Origin: Oceanobacillus damuensis
Lineage (GTDB): Bacteria > Bacillota > Bacilli > Bacillales > Amphibacillaceae
Assembly: GCF_001618145.1 (NCBI RefSeq)
Contig: NZ_LQNF01000018.1
Span: forward strand, 18,750 to 82,749
DNA: 64,000 nt
Reading direction: 5' to 3'
Every line of letters begins with the position of its first letter. The stretch's first letter is position 1. Below the pieces are notes generated by a model. That model saw only the letters and a program-made list of their open reading frames with translations. It did not search any database and was not told the origin of the DNA. The position numbers and the translations under genes were made by a program. Positions 9,080 through 16,685 of this stretch are shown piece by piece.

Positions 9080-9253
9080 ATGGCAGTACCTAAACAAAGA
9101 ACGTCTAAAAAAGTCAAAAATCAACGTCGTACTCATAAAAAATTACACGTACCTGGCATGGTAGAGTGTTCAAATTGTGGAGAATTAACTAAACCGCACC
9201 ATGTTTGCAAATCTTGCGGACATTATGATGGAAAAGAAGTAGTCAACGACTAA
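9080..9253 (+). CDS. rpmF: Large ribosomal subunit protein bL32
   Basis: 57 residues, [19 protein letters not shown] at the start, after the ribosome-binding site AAGGAGGTG. Zinc-ribbon cysteines are present as CSNCG and CKSCG, so this is the zinc-binding (C+) form. It is a structural protein of the 50S subunit near the peptidyl-transferase region. It lies 45 bases after ylbN, the conserved pair, and is followed by a terminator. Confidence 0.97.
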   Translation: MAVPKQRTSKKVKNQRRTHKKLHVPGMVECSNCGELTKPHHVCKSCGHYDGKEVVND

Positions 9254-9267
9254 TTCTCTATTTGCCT

Positions 9268-9302
9268 AAAAAAAACAGATCACATTGTGGTCTGTTTTTT
9301 TT
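9268..9302 (+). terminator. Terminator after rpmF
   Basis: An A-rich arm ending ACAGATCAC pairs with GTGGTCTGT and a run of T; stem at about 9268-9302 with a 3-base loop. Confidence 0.9.
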
Positions 9303-9358
9303 ATTCTTTTACTGCTAATCTTTATATATATCTATGGAAGCGTGAGGGAGCGATTGTA

Positions 9359-10120
9359 TTGGAAGAATATGCTGTATATGAAAGAAATGAATATGATTAT
9401 GGGGTAATTTTCCTGAACAGACCTCAAAAGCGCAATGCCATTTCAAAGGAAATGAGGGAAAGTATATCAATCTGTCTCCAACGGGCAAAGCAAGATTCGA
9501 TTAAATTTCTGGTTATAACTGGTGCAGGCGAGAAGATGTTTTGTGCAGGTGGAGATTTAAATGAGCTGCATGGCAATCTTTCCCCGGAGGAAGCCTATGA
9601 CATTTTGAACCCAATGAAGCAACTGGTATATCAAATTTTAACTTTTCCAGTGCCGACGATTTGCTTGTTAAATGGTGATGCTGTTGGTGGTGGGTGTGAA
9701 ATCGCATCGGCTTGTGATATAAGAATTGCCAAAGAAGGCACACGGTACGGTTTCGTGCAGAGTAACCTTGGTATTCTTCCTGGATGGGGAGGTGGTGCGG
9801 TACTGTACCAAAAGGTCCATCCAAGCTTTGCATTGCAATGGTTAATTGAAGCGAAGCTGTATCATGCTGAGGAATTAAAAGAAAAGAGCTGGATACATCG
9901 AATTGTAAAAGCGGATGAATGGAATGACAGTCGCGGACTGTTGGCCGACTATATTTCAAAATCACATAATCAAATGTTCCTCCTTAAACAGCAGTATTTG
10001 AAAAAGATTACGGCAGGCAATATATCCGATTTAATGGATGAAGAGGTTAAAAATGCTGCCAGTCTATGGGACTCTTCGGAACATAAAGCTGCAGTAGAAA
10101 AATTTTTGTCAAGGAAATGA
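9359..10120 (+). CDS. Enoyl-CoA hydratase/isomerase family protein
   Basis: 253 residues from a TTG at 9359, which has GAGGGAG 8 bases upstream; more upstream codons would run into the rpmF terminator. Crotonase fold: [14 protein letters not shown] (CoA binding), [18 protein letters not shown] (first oxyanion loop), [19 protein letters not shown] (second oxyanion glycine) and [15 protein letters not shown]. The hydratase Glu pair is not clearly kept (GGGCEIAS, then LGILPGWGG), so isomerase, hydrolase or decarboxylase activity is as likely as hydration. Substrate not predictable. It stands alone between rpmF and the rsfA-like gene. Confidence 0.82.
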   Translation: MEEYAVYERNEYDYGVIFLNRPQKRNAISKEMRESISICLQRAKQDSIKFLVITGAGEKMFCAGGDLNELHGNLSPEEAYDILNPMKQLVYQILTFPVPTICLLNGDAVGGGCEIASACDIRIAKEGTRYGFVQSNLGILPGWGGGAVLYQKVHPSFALQWLIEAKLYHAEELKEKSWIHRIVKADEWNDSRGLLADYISKSHNQMFLLKQQYLKKITAGNISDLMDEEVKNAASLWDSSEHKAAVEKFLSRK

Positions 10121-10184
10121 GAAACCTATTCTAGCACCCCTATTTTTTGCATACATTGATAGCAAACATATTAGGAGGGTTGTT

Positions 10185-10661
10185 ATGAATGATACAAGAC
10201 AGGATGCCTGGACACAGGATGAGGATATAATTCTTGCGGAAACCGTATTACGCTTTATCCGGGAAGGCAGAACACAGCTAGAAGCCTTCAAGGAAGTTGG
10301 AAATCAGCTTTCCCGTACATCGGCTGCATGTGGTTTCCGTTGGAATGCGACAATCAGAAAGCAATATCAGCATGCCATACAATCGGCAAAAGAAGATAGG
10401 AAAAATGGATTAAAAAAGGATGCAGTTGTTTCCGTTAATCACGAACCCAAAGAGAAGTATACGATAGATTCGGCTATCCAGCTGCTTGAAAAAATGAAAT
10501 CACAATTTCCGGATGGGGAACGTGCAGCAAATAAAATAACGGAGGAAAAAATTGCTTACTTAGAGAAAGAGAATGAAGATTTAAAAAAACAGTTAGAACG
10601 ATATGATCATGCATGGCAGGAAATAAATAAACTATGGTCGTGGGTTAATAAAAGTGATTAA
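10185..10661 (+). CDS. RsfA family (YlbO-like) transcriptional regulator
   Basis: 158 residues, ATG after AGGAGGGTT. A Myb/SANT-like N-terminal domain ([36 protein letters not shown]) is followed by a linker and a C-terminal coiled coil ([19 protein letters not shown]). RsfA and YlbO are prespore regulators that tune sigma-F or sigma-G genes in B. subtilis. The position after rpmF matches ylbO. Binding targets cannot be read from the sequence. Confidence 0.88.
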   Translation: MNDTRQDAWTQDEDIILAETVLRFIREGRTQLEAFKEVGNQLSRTSAACGFRWNATIRKQYQHAIQSAKEDRKNGLKKDAVVSVNHEPKEKYTIDSAIQLLEKMKSQFPDGERAANKITEEKIAYLEKENEDLKKQLERYDHAWQEINKLWSWVNKSD

Positions 10662-10767
10662 TAAAGTTCTTGCAGATAGAAAATACGCTTTAATTAGAAA
10701 ACTTGGCGGATGGCATTGTTGGACGAATGCAGACTCAAAAGTTTTATACCTTCCTATTTACAAAAAG

Positions 10768-10801
10768 GACATGAATGAAATATACCATTCATGTCTTTTT
10801 T
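10768..10801 (+). terminator. Terminator after the rsfA-like gene
   Basis: GACATGAATG pairs with CATTCATGTC and is followed by six T. It lies about 100 bases after the stop codon. Confidence 0.85.
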
Positions 10802-10891
10802 GGCAAGTAAGAAAGTATAAACTTTCTTACTTGCATAAGTGCAACTAAGGCATTTCGCCGAAAAGGCTTGGCGCATGCCAAGTTTTCAAAA
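10802..10891. repeat. Family D short repeat, copy 1
   Basis: Two hairpins in series: GCAAGTAAGAAAGT/ACTTTCTTACTTGC with loop ATAA, and CTTGGC/GCCAAG with loop GCAT, joined by a segment with GCAACTAAGGC. A copy with nearly the same sequence is at 45977-46062. Here it lies between the convergent rsfA-like and GNAT genes. Confidence 0.75.
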
Positions 10892-10920
10892 CAGGTAAGT
10901 TAACAGCGGATTGCGACTTC

Positions 10921-11400
10921 CTAATTTAATTCTTTTTCCTGAACTCCTTCAGGAAGCCATATAAGGGGATTTTCACCCAAATCTCTTTCCATATCGTAGT
11001 GTGCTTTTATGAAGCCCATCTTTTCCCAAAAGCCATGAGAATTGATACGCGGACTTGTTTTGATAGGAAGGTTGAAGCTTTTTGCGAAATCTACCATAGC
11101 TTTTCCGTACCCTTTCCCCTGGTAATCTGGCAACACTTCAAGCTTCCAAAGTGTTAAGTAGTCCTGTGACGGTTCAAAATAATAATCATATTCCTGATTC
11201 ACTTCGTACAAGCTCATTCTTGCGATGAGATTATTCCCATGATAAATTCCGTAAAATGGTGATTTGCTGTCGTTTTCAATAATATTATTTTGTAAATCCT
11301 CCATCATTGTAAGTTCCTGGTTTCCGTATTCTTTAAACCTTTTAAACTTCTCAAGCGTCTTATAATTAACTAAAAGATTTTCAACTTTAGAATGTTCCAT
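10921..11400 (-). CDS. ylbP: GNAT family N-acetyltransferase, YlbP-like
   Basis: 159 residues, reverse strand. The acetyl-CoA loop is seen as LEVLPDYQGKGYGKAMVDFA (Q/RxxGxG/A type), preceded by NNLIARMSLYEV and followed by SHGFWEKMGFIKA. Its size and position after the rsfA/ylbO homologue match ylbP. It transfers an acetyl group from acetyl-CoA to an unknown acceptor. Confidence 0.87.
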   Translation of the reverse strand: MEHSKVENLLVNYKTLEKFKRFKEYGNQELTMMEDLQNNIIENDSKSPFYGIYHGNNLIARMSLYEVNQEYDYYFEPSQDYLTLWKLEVLPDYQGKGYGKAMVDFAKSFNLPIKTSPRINSHGFWEKMGFIKAHYDMERDLGENPLIWLPEGVQEKELN

Positions 11401-11781
11401 AAAAAAACTCCCCCAATCTAAAATTTTACACTTCCCTTTATTTTTAATTGCCCCTTCAGGAAGCGTTTATCTCACATAATAATTTCATGCAAAATATTAC
11501 AACTTTATTATAATACAAAAGTGATAATTTTAAAATTATTTAGATGGTTATGCATGGAGCACACGATGAATTTTTTCCCGAAAAACATCCCTAACAAATC
11601 ATCGAATGGATAGAAATACGAAGTTGCTTATTTGTAAGCCACAAGGGTATATTTTCTGATACAATAAGTAGTGGAAAATGAGAATGTCATATACATAAAG
11701 ATAATATCTTTCACAACTTGCGTAGAAGGAAATTGGCAAGATGCCTTGGCAGAATCAGAAGGACTGAGGACATATTGCATA
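11401..11781. other. AT-rich intergenic stretch, no gene seen
   Basis: About 380 bases between the GNAT start and composite repeat copy 2. It would hold the GNAT promoter on the reverse strand. The frame that crosses 11628-11969 in reverse runs into the repeat and has no family signature. Confidence 0.5.
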
Positions 11782-12457
11782 TGTTGACTTTGGATTAGCT
11801 GTTCGTTCAAAGCATTCCGGACTCCAAAGATCTTCCGTTCATTTTGCTTTTTTATCATCGGATTTGATATAAAATGCGAAGTAACTACTATTTGTGTTAG
11901 AACGTTGGCACGGATAATGGAAGCGAGATACTTCGGCGACCGCTCGGGGAAATACGCTGCGCTTTCCACGGGCGGCTGGTGAGCCCCTTCATGCTACGCA
12001 TTTCAGTGTCTCACCTCTGCCTTTCCTCCCGTTGGAGTCTCCGTGTATTTCCCCGAGCTGGTTAAGTTTGCTGTTAATAAACTGCATCCTTAATAACAAA
12101 ATCTAATTATACAGCTTTACCAGTTCGGGTGAGCGGCGGGCAGTCGACTCCTGCGGGAAAAGCACGTGTCCGAAGACCTGAAGAGTGGTTTTCTCTTCGG
12201 GGCTGAGGCCGTGCCCGCGGAAAGCGACTGCCCAGAGCGATCCCGGACGGCGAGAGAAGCATATATCTCCGGTAATAAGCCTAAGTTACTTTCGCAGTTT
12301 ACAGAAACTATGAAGAATGTAAGACAAGGAAAATTTTCAAATATAGCCTTTGGAAACGGCATTATTTATCAGAAGTAGCAAGTTGAATATTAAAGGCCTT
12401 CTTAGATCAGCTCAGTTAAGTGTTTGAACAAAATTTTTGATGCGAAAGTTGAGTAAC
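11782..12457 (+). repeat. Composite repeat, copy 2 (flanks forward, core A-B inverted)
   Basis: The L flank starts GTTGACTTTGGATTAGCTGT and ends TTGATATAAAATGCGAAGTA. It is followed by module B inverted (about 11934-12062), the linker, module A inverted (about 12119-12250) and the R flank (GCAGTTTACAGAAACT at about 12294, ending GAAAGTTGAGTA near 12454). Arms of B: CTCGGGGAAATACG and CGTGTATTTCCCCGAG. No credible coding frame. Confidence 0.78.
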
Positions 12458-12525
12458 CTTCAAAGCACCAATCATAGTGACTGCTTAGCGGTAAGGAAAT
12501 CGAAGAAAGGAAAAAGGAAAAAAAT

Positions 12526-12906
12526 ATGTTTGAATACATTATCCATATCCTGGCATTTTTTGTTACGCTGCCGATTATAGCAACGGTATCGATTTACTTC
12601 ATATCAGTGAAATTCCATAATAAAAAATTAAAAGCTGTTCACACTGCTGTAAACTGGACAACTGTGTTATATATAATAGCAGTATCACTACTGCTTCATC
12701 TGATTTTTGATCGTAGTTTCTTCGGTTGGTTAATAGTGTATTTTATTTTGTCTTTATCGGTAATTATTATTTATCAGTGGAAGACAAGAACTGAAATTGA
12801 ATTGGGAAAAGCCTTGAAGATTATTTGGCGGTTTTCATTTTTGTTATTTCTGCTACTCTATGTACTTCTCGTATTGAGCGGAATTATACAAAAAATCTCT
12901 AGTTAA
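12526..12906 (+). CDS. DUF3397 family membrane protein
   Basis: 126 residues with four predicted membrane helices (about residues 3-23, 37-60, 65-83 and 95-122). The pattern and the position immediately before bshC fit the DUF3397 family found there in Bacillaceae. A purine-rich AAGGAAAAAGG precedes the ATG. The function is unknown. Confidence 0.75.
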   Translation: MFEYIIHILAFFVTLPIIATVSIYFISVKFHNKKLKAVHTAVNWTTVLYIIAVSLLLHLIFDRSFFGWLIVYFILSLSVIIIYQWKTRTEIELGKALKIIWRFSFLLFLLLYVLLVLSGIIQKISS

Positions 12907-12993
12907 GCAATAAGGGAAACAGATTAGATGAAACGGAACAGGAATTTATGTACAATACAGATTGTACATTATGAATAGAAGGAGCAGGGATCC

Positions 12994-14613
12994 ATGCATA
13001 TCGACCCTATACAATTGAAAGCTCAGAGTCAGCTCATTGTTGATTATAGAAATAACCAAAAGAAAGTTATGGACTTTTTTGATTACAATCCATACGGTGA
13101 TTATGAACAGAGAATCAAAGATTTGGATTCGCTGTCTTTTAATCGCGAGGAATTAACAAATGTTTTACATAGGATCAATGAGGAGTGGGATGCTCCGGCA
13201 CCGACTTTTAACAATATAAATAAACTGAAAAACTCAAATAGCGTTGTCGTCATCGGCGGACAGCAAGCGGGGTTACTGACTGGTCCAATGTATACGATTA
13301 ATAAAGTGATCTCAATCATACAGTTCGCCAGACAGCAGGAAAATGAGCTTGGCGTTCCAGTAATCCCGGTTTTTTGGATTGCTGGAGAAGACCATGATTT
13401 TGATGAAATAAACCATATCCACCTATCTGAAGTGTCCCAAATGAAAAAACATAAGCTGGCACATCACATGGTGGAAAAAACAAGTGTGTCCAATATACCA
13501 GCTAATCGTGAATCACTATCTCAATGGATAGACAATTTATTTGAGCAACTAGATGAAACAGTACATACAAGGGACCTATATAAAGCAATTTACAAAATAA
13601 AAGAAAAGTCGCACACATATGTCGATTTTTTTGCAAGGATAATTTTCCATTTATTTCAAGATGAAGGTCTTGTACTAATTGATTCAGGACATAAAGAGGT
13701 CAGGCAATTGGAAAGTGAGCACTTTCAGCGAATGATCAAATATCAACCTGGTATTAGTGAAGGGGTTTTTTCCTCGCTGAACGCACTTGCGGAAAAGGGG
13801 TACAAGGTTTCTCTCGAAGCTTCACAACATGATGGTCATCTTTTCTATCATAAAAATGATGAACGGATTCTCCTGACCCGAGATGATGCCGGTTTTTGGG
13901 TAGGTAAGCAAAATGAGATCCGTTTAACTACAGATGAATTAATGGAGACTGCTGAAAAAGATCCGGAATTGCTGAGCAATAATGTTGTCACACGCCCATT
14001 AATGCAGGAACTGCTGTTTCCTACATTAGCTTTCATCGGCGGACCTGGAGAAGTTGGCTACTGGGCTGGCCTTAAAAAGGCATTCCATATATTGAATTTG
14101 AAAATGCCCCCAGTACTTCCAAGATTATCCTTTACCATAATGGAAAATCAGGTTGTTAAAGCACTTGAAAAATACAATATTGATCCAGCTGAAGCTATTC
14201 ATAAGGGGGTAAAGAAAGATAGAGACCAATGGCTGCAATCAAAAAGCAAACCACCGATAGAGGATTTGGCCGAAGAGATTAAAGCTGCTATTGACAAGGC
14301 ACATAAGCCTCTAAGAGACTTGGCAAGAGATATCCGTGACGATTTAGGGGCATTAAGTGATAAGAATTTGTTTTACTTATATAGGGATATTGAGTTTCTT
14401 GAGAGCAGGTTGATAAAAGCTCTTGAGGAAAAATATGAGAAGGAATTACGAGATTTTGACCTGATTGATCTTGCACTGCATCCCAATGGTGGTTTGCAGG
14501 AGCGGGTCTGGAATCCTTTACAATGGATAAACAAATATGGTACAGATTTTATAGCGGTATTGACTGCAAATGATTGCTCGTTTGATAATGAGCATTATCT
14601 GGTATATATCTGA
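12994..14613 (+). CDS. bshC: Bacillithiol synthase BshC (putative cysteine-adding enzyme)
   Basis: 539 residues, full family length (about 540). Signatures include VVIGGQQAGLLTGPMYTINK (about residues 84-103), PVFWIAGEDHDFDEINHI (about 126-143), a C-terminal coiled coil and a closing EHYLVYI. BshC catalyses the last step of bacillithiol synthesis, addition of cysteine to glucosaminyl-malate, in the cytosol. RBS AAGGAGC. It sits just before mraZ, as in B. subtilis; a terminator separates the two. Confidence 0.95.
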   Translation: MHIDPIQLKAQSQLIVDYRNNQKKVMDFFDYNPYGDYEQRIKDLDSLSFNREELTNVLHRINEEWDAPAPTFNNINKLKNSNSVVVIGGQQAGLLTGPMYTINKVISIIQFARQQENELGVPVIPVFWIAGEDHDFDEINHIHLSEVSQMKKHKLAHHMVEKTSVSNIPANRESLSQWIDNLFEQLDETVHTRDLYKAIYKIKEKSHTYVDFFARIIFHLFQDEGLVLIDSGHKEVRQLESEHFQRMIKYQPGISEGVFSSLNALAEKGYKVSLEASQHDGHLFYHKNDERILLTRDDAGFWVGKQNEIRLTTDELMETAEKDPELLSNNVVTRPLMQELLFPTLAFIGGPGEVGYWAGLKKAFHILNLKMPPVLPRLSFTIMENQVVKALEKYNIDPAEAIHKGVKKDRDQWLQSKSKPPIEDLAEEIKAAIDKAHKPLRDLARDIRDDLGALSDKNLFYLYRDIEFLESRLIKALEEKYEKELRDFDLIDLALHPNGGLQERVWNPLQWINKYGTDFIAVLTANDCSFDNEHYLVYI

Positions 14614-14629
14614 TTTTAGGGAATGTCCT

Positions 14630-14643
14630 CCACTCTCCACCAC
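14630..14643 (-). promoter_or_regulatory. Upstream inverted copy of the MraZ box pair
   Basis: On the reverse strand this reads GTGGTGGAGAGTGG, continuing AG: two boxes GTGGTG and GTGGAG, 10 bases apart. It repeats exactly the first 14 bases of the box array at 14761, in opposite orientation and on the far side of the bshC terminator. Confidence 0.5.
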
Positions 14644-14662
14644 CAAATTGAATTTTTGAAAC

Positions 14663-14698
14663 AAAAAGCTGTCTATCTTTGATATGGCAGCTTTTTTT
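14663..14698 (+). terminator. Terminator after bshC
   Basis: AAAAAGCTG pairs with CAGCTTTTT, with inner TATC/GATA pairing, followed by T. Confidence 0.85.
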
Positions 14699-14760
14699 GT
14701 GTTTGAAAATGGTTTGCCGTGTAGTGATTCATCAACAAAATAATTTTTTTTATTAATTGA

Positions 14761-14789
14761 GTGGTGGAGAGTGGGGGAATGTGGTATTA
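14761..14789 (+). promoter_or_regulatory. MraZ operator boxes and promoter of the dcw cluster
   Basis: Three direct repeats with a strict 10-base period: GTGGTG at 14761, GTGGGG at 14771 and GTGGTA at 14781. They end in the -10 hexamer TATTAT (14784-14789), which has an extended TG element. MraZ is known to bind spaced G-rich direct repeats over its own promoter and repress it, and this layout fits. The -35 region would lie under the first box. Confidence 0.7.
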
Positions 14790-14817
14790 TAAAAAATATG
14801 AAAGTGGGGCGGACTAT

Positions 14818-15249
14818 ATGTTCATGGGCGAATTCCTTCATAGCATTGATACAAAGGGACGAGTTATTGTCCCGTCCAAGTTCCGTGATGAACTTGGAGC
14901 AAGCTTTGTCGTAACCCGTGGACTGGATAAATGTCTATTTGCATACCCCATGGATGAATGGAAAAATTTAGAAGAAAAACTAAAGAAACTCCCGCTTACT
15001 AAGAAGGATGCCAGAGCATTTACACGTTTTTTCTTTTCCGGAGCTGTAGAATGTGAAGTCGACAAACAGGGAAGAATAAATATTCCGCAGTCACTTCGTA
15101 AATATGCAGGACTTGATAAAGAGTGCAATGTAATTGGTGTTTCCAATCGGATTGAATTCTGGGCTAGTGACAGTTGGGAAGATTATGTCACAGATTCTGA
15201 GGAATCATTTGCAGAGCTTGCAGAAAATCTTATGGATTTTGATATCTGA
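14818..15249 (+). CDS. mraZ: Transcriptional regulator MraZ
   Basis: 143 residues from the ATG at 14818 ([20 protein letters not shown]), the conserved N-terminus; a GTG at 14761 in frame lies in the operator. Two SpoVT/AbrB-like swapped-hairpin halves each hold the conserved DxKGR or DxxGR motif (DTKGR near residue 12, DKQGR near 82). MraZ represses the division cluster through repeats in its promoter. First gene of the dcw cluster. Confidence 0.95.
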   Translation: MFMGEFLHSIDTKGRVIVPSKFRDELGASFVVTRGLDKCLFAYPMDEWKNLEEKLKKLPLTKKDARAFTRFFFSGAVECEVDKQGRINIPQSLRKYAGLDKECNVIGVSNRIEFWASDSWEDYVTDSEESFAELAENLMDFDI

Positions 15250-15317
15250 TTATTTGTGTAACCCGATAAAGCAATCGGTATGCAAATCGTTCGAAAATTA
15301 ATTAAGTGGGTGTATGT

Positions 15318-16295
15318 ATGTTTGAACATTACAGTGTATTGAAGGATGAAACGATAAAAGGACTGGCCATCAAACCGAGCGGCACATATATTGACTGTAC
15401 GGTTGGTGGTGGTGGTCACTCTTGGGAGATAGCATCCAGGCTTAGTGAAGATGGTTTGCTTATCGCTTTTGATCAGGATTTAGATGCGTTGAAAGCGGCA
15501 AAAGAAAGATTAAAAGCATACGAGGACAGAATACTTTTCATTCATTCCAACTTTAGAGGGCTGGAGGAAGAGCTTGCCAAACATACAATTTCCGATGTGG
15601 ATGGTATTTTATTTGACCTCGGTGTTTCTTCTCCGCAGTTAGACAGAGGAGAAAGAGGGTTCAGTTACCAGCATGACGCTGTATTGGACATGAGAATGAA
15701 CCAGACGCAAGAATTAACGGCTTACGAAATTGTGAATACGTGGTCGTTTCACCAACTTGTGTCAATCTTTTTTAATTATGGGGAAGAAAAATTCTCCAAA
15801 CAAATAGCAAGAAAAATAGAAGCTTATAGGGAAACAAAAGAAATAAAAACGACCCATCAGCTTGTGGAAATTATCAAAGAGGGCATACCTGCACCGGCCA
15901 GAAGGAAAGGCGGCCATCCTGCCAAACGTATTTTTCAGGCTTTAAGAATTGCGGTTAACGATGAGCTAGCCGCTTTCAATGATGCGTTACATCAGGCTGC
16001 CAGGGTAGTGGGTATTGAAGGAAGAATTGCGGTTATTACATTTCATTCGCTTGAAGATCGTTTGTGCAAACAAGCTTTTAAGAAATGGAGTACGGAAAAG
16101 GCAACACCGAGACATCTGCCAGTGGTACCGAAAGAGCATCAGGCTCCATTTGAATTAATCACCAGAAAACCGATCGTAGCGGCGGAATTTGAACTTGATG
16201 AAAATCGCAGGTCACGTTCTGCGAAATTGCGTGTGGTAAAAAAGGTTACCGAGTGGAGAAACGAATTTACTTATGAGGAAGGGTGGAAGAAATAA
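15318..16295 (+). CDS. rsmH: 16S rRNA (cytosine1402-N4)-methyltransferase RsmH
   Basis: 325 residues from the ATG at 15318 ([16 protein letters not shown]); a GTG 12 bases upstream is in frame but overlaps the AGTGGGTG ribosome-binding site. SAM-binding motif [15 protein letters not shown], then [22 protein letters not shown] and [11 protein letters not shown]. It methylates N4 of C1402 in 16S rRNA. Its stop overlaps the ftsL start. Confidence 0.96.
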   Translation: MFEHYSVLKDETIKGLAIKPSGTYIDCTVGGGGHSWEIASRLSEDGLLIAFDQDLDALKAAKERLKAYEDRILFIHSNFRGLEEELAKHTISDVDGILFDLGVSSPQLDRGERGFSYQHDAVLDMRMNQTQELTAYEIVNTWSFHQLVSIFFNYGEEKFSKQIARKIEAYRETKEIKTTHQLVEIIKEGIPAPARRKGGHPAKRIFQALRIAVNDELAAFNDALHQAARVVGIEGRIAVITFHSLEDRLCKQAFKKWSTEKATPRHLPVVPKEHQAPFELITRKPIVAAEFELDENRRSRSAKLRVVKKVTEWRNEFTYEEGWKK

Positions 16296-16669
16296 TGAGT
16301 GCTAATCAAGCCCAAAATTGGCAGCAATCACATCCACAACATAGTCCTGCGAGAGAACCAAAAGTAGCAGTAAAGGTAAAAAAGAATGGCTGGATAACAA
16401 AGGGAGAAAAGGTAATCTATTCCTTGATCGGCGCTTTTGTTGTTGCCTCCGGAATTTTTATGGTTTCTTATTCTTCTACAACTGATACAATTAATAGAGA
16501 ATTACAGGAGCTTGAACAGACCGTAAATACGCAGCAGGTGAAAAATGAAGGACTGTTGTTCGAAATGAAAGAATTGTCCAGACCGGAAAGAATCATTCAG
16601 ATTGCAGAGGAGAACGGTTTGAAAATCCAAAATGCGGAAGTAAAACAAGCACAGTCATTTAACAACTAG
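16295..16669 (+). CDS. ftsL: Cell division protein FtsL
   Basis: 124 residues starting at the ATG of TAATG, overlapping the rsmH stop, with a GGGTGG ribosome-binding site. A basic cytoplasmic N-terminus (VAVKVKKNGWITKGEK), one membrane helix (about residues 44-65) and a short extracellular leucine-zipper coiled coil (INRELQELEQTVNTQQVKN). FtsL forms a divisome subcomplex with DivIC and DivIB and helps activate septal synthesis by PBP2B and FtsW. Position and architecture identify it. Confidence 0.92.
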   Translation: MSANQAQNWQQSHPQHSPAREPKVAVKVKKNGWITKGEKVIYSLIGAFVVASGIFMVSYSSTTDTINRELQELEQTVNTQQVKNEGLLFEMKELSRPERIIQIAEENGLKIQNAEVKQAQSFNN

Positions 16670-16685
16670 GCAAGGGGCTTAACCT

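Noticed and set aside
10654..10848. A 64-codon frame after the rsfA-like gene
   Set aside because: Overlaps the preceding gene, then crosses a strong terminator and repeat D.
11690..11790. Possible remnant of a transposase gene before repeat copy 2
   Set aside because: Short peptide segments look protein-like in two frames, but no recognisable transposase motif is present.
12117..12378. Overlapping open frames on both strands within composite repeat copy 2
   Set aside because: They recur as translated repeat in the other copies, on varying strands, with no ribosome-binding site and no family signature; the GC-rich stem arms keep frames open by chance.
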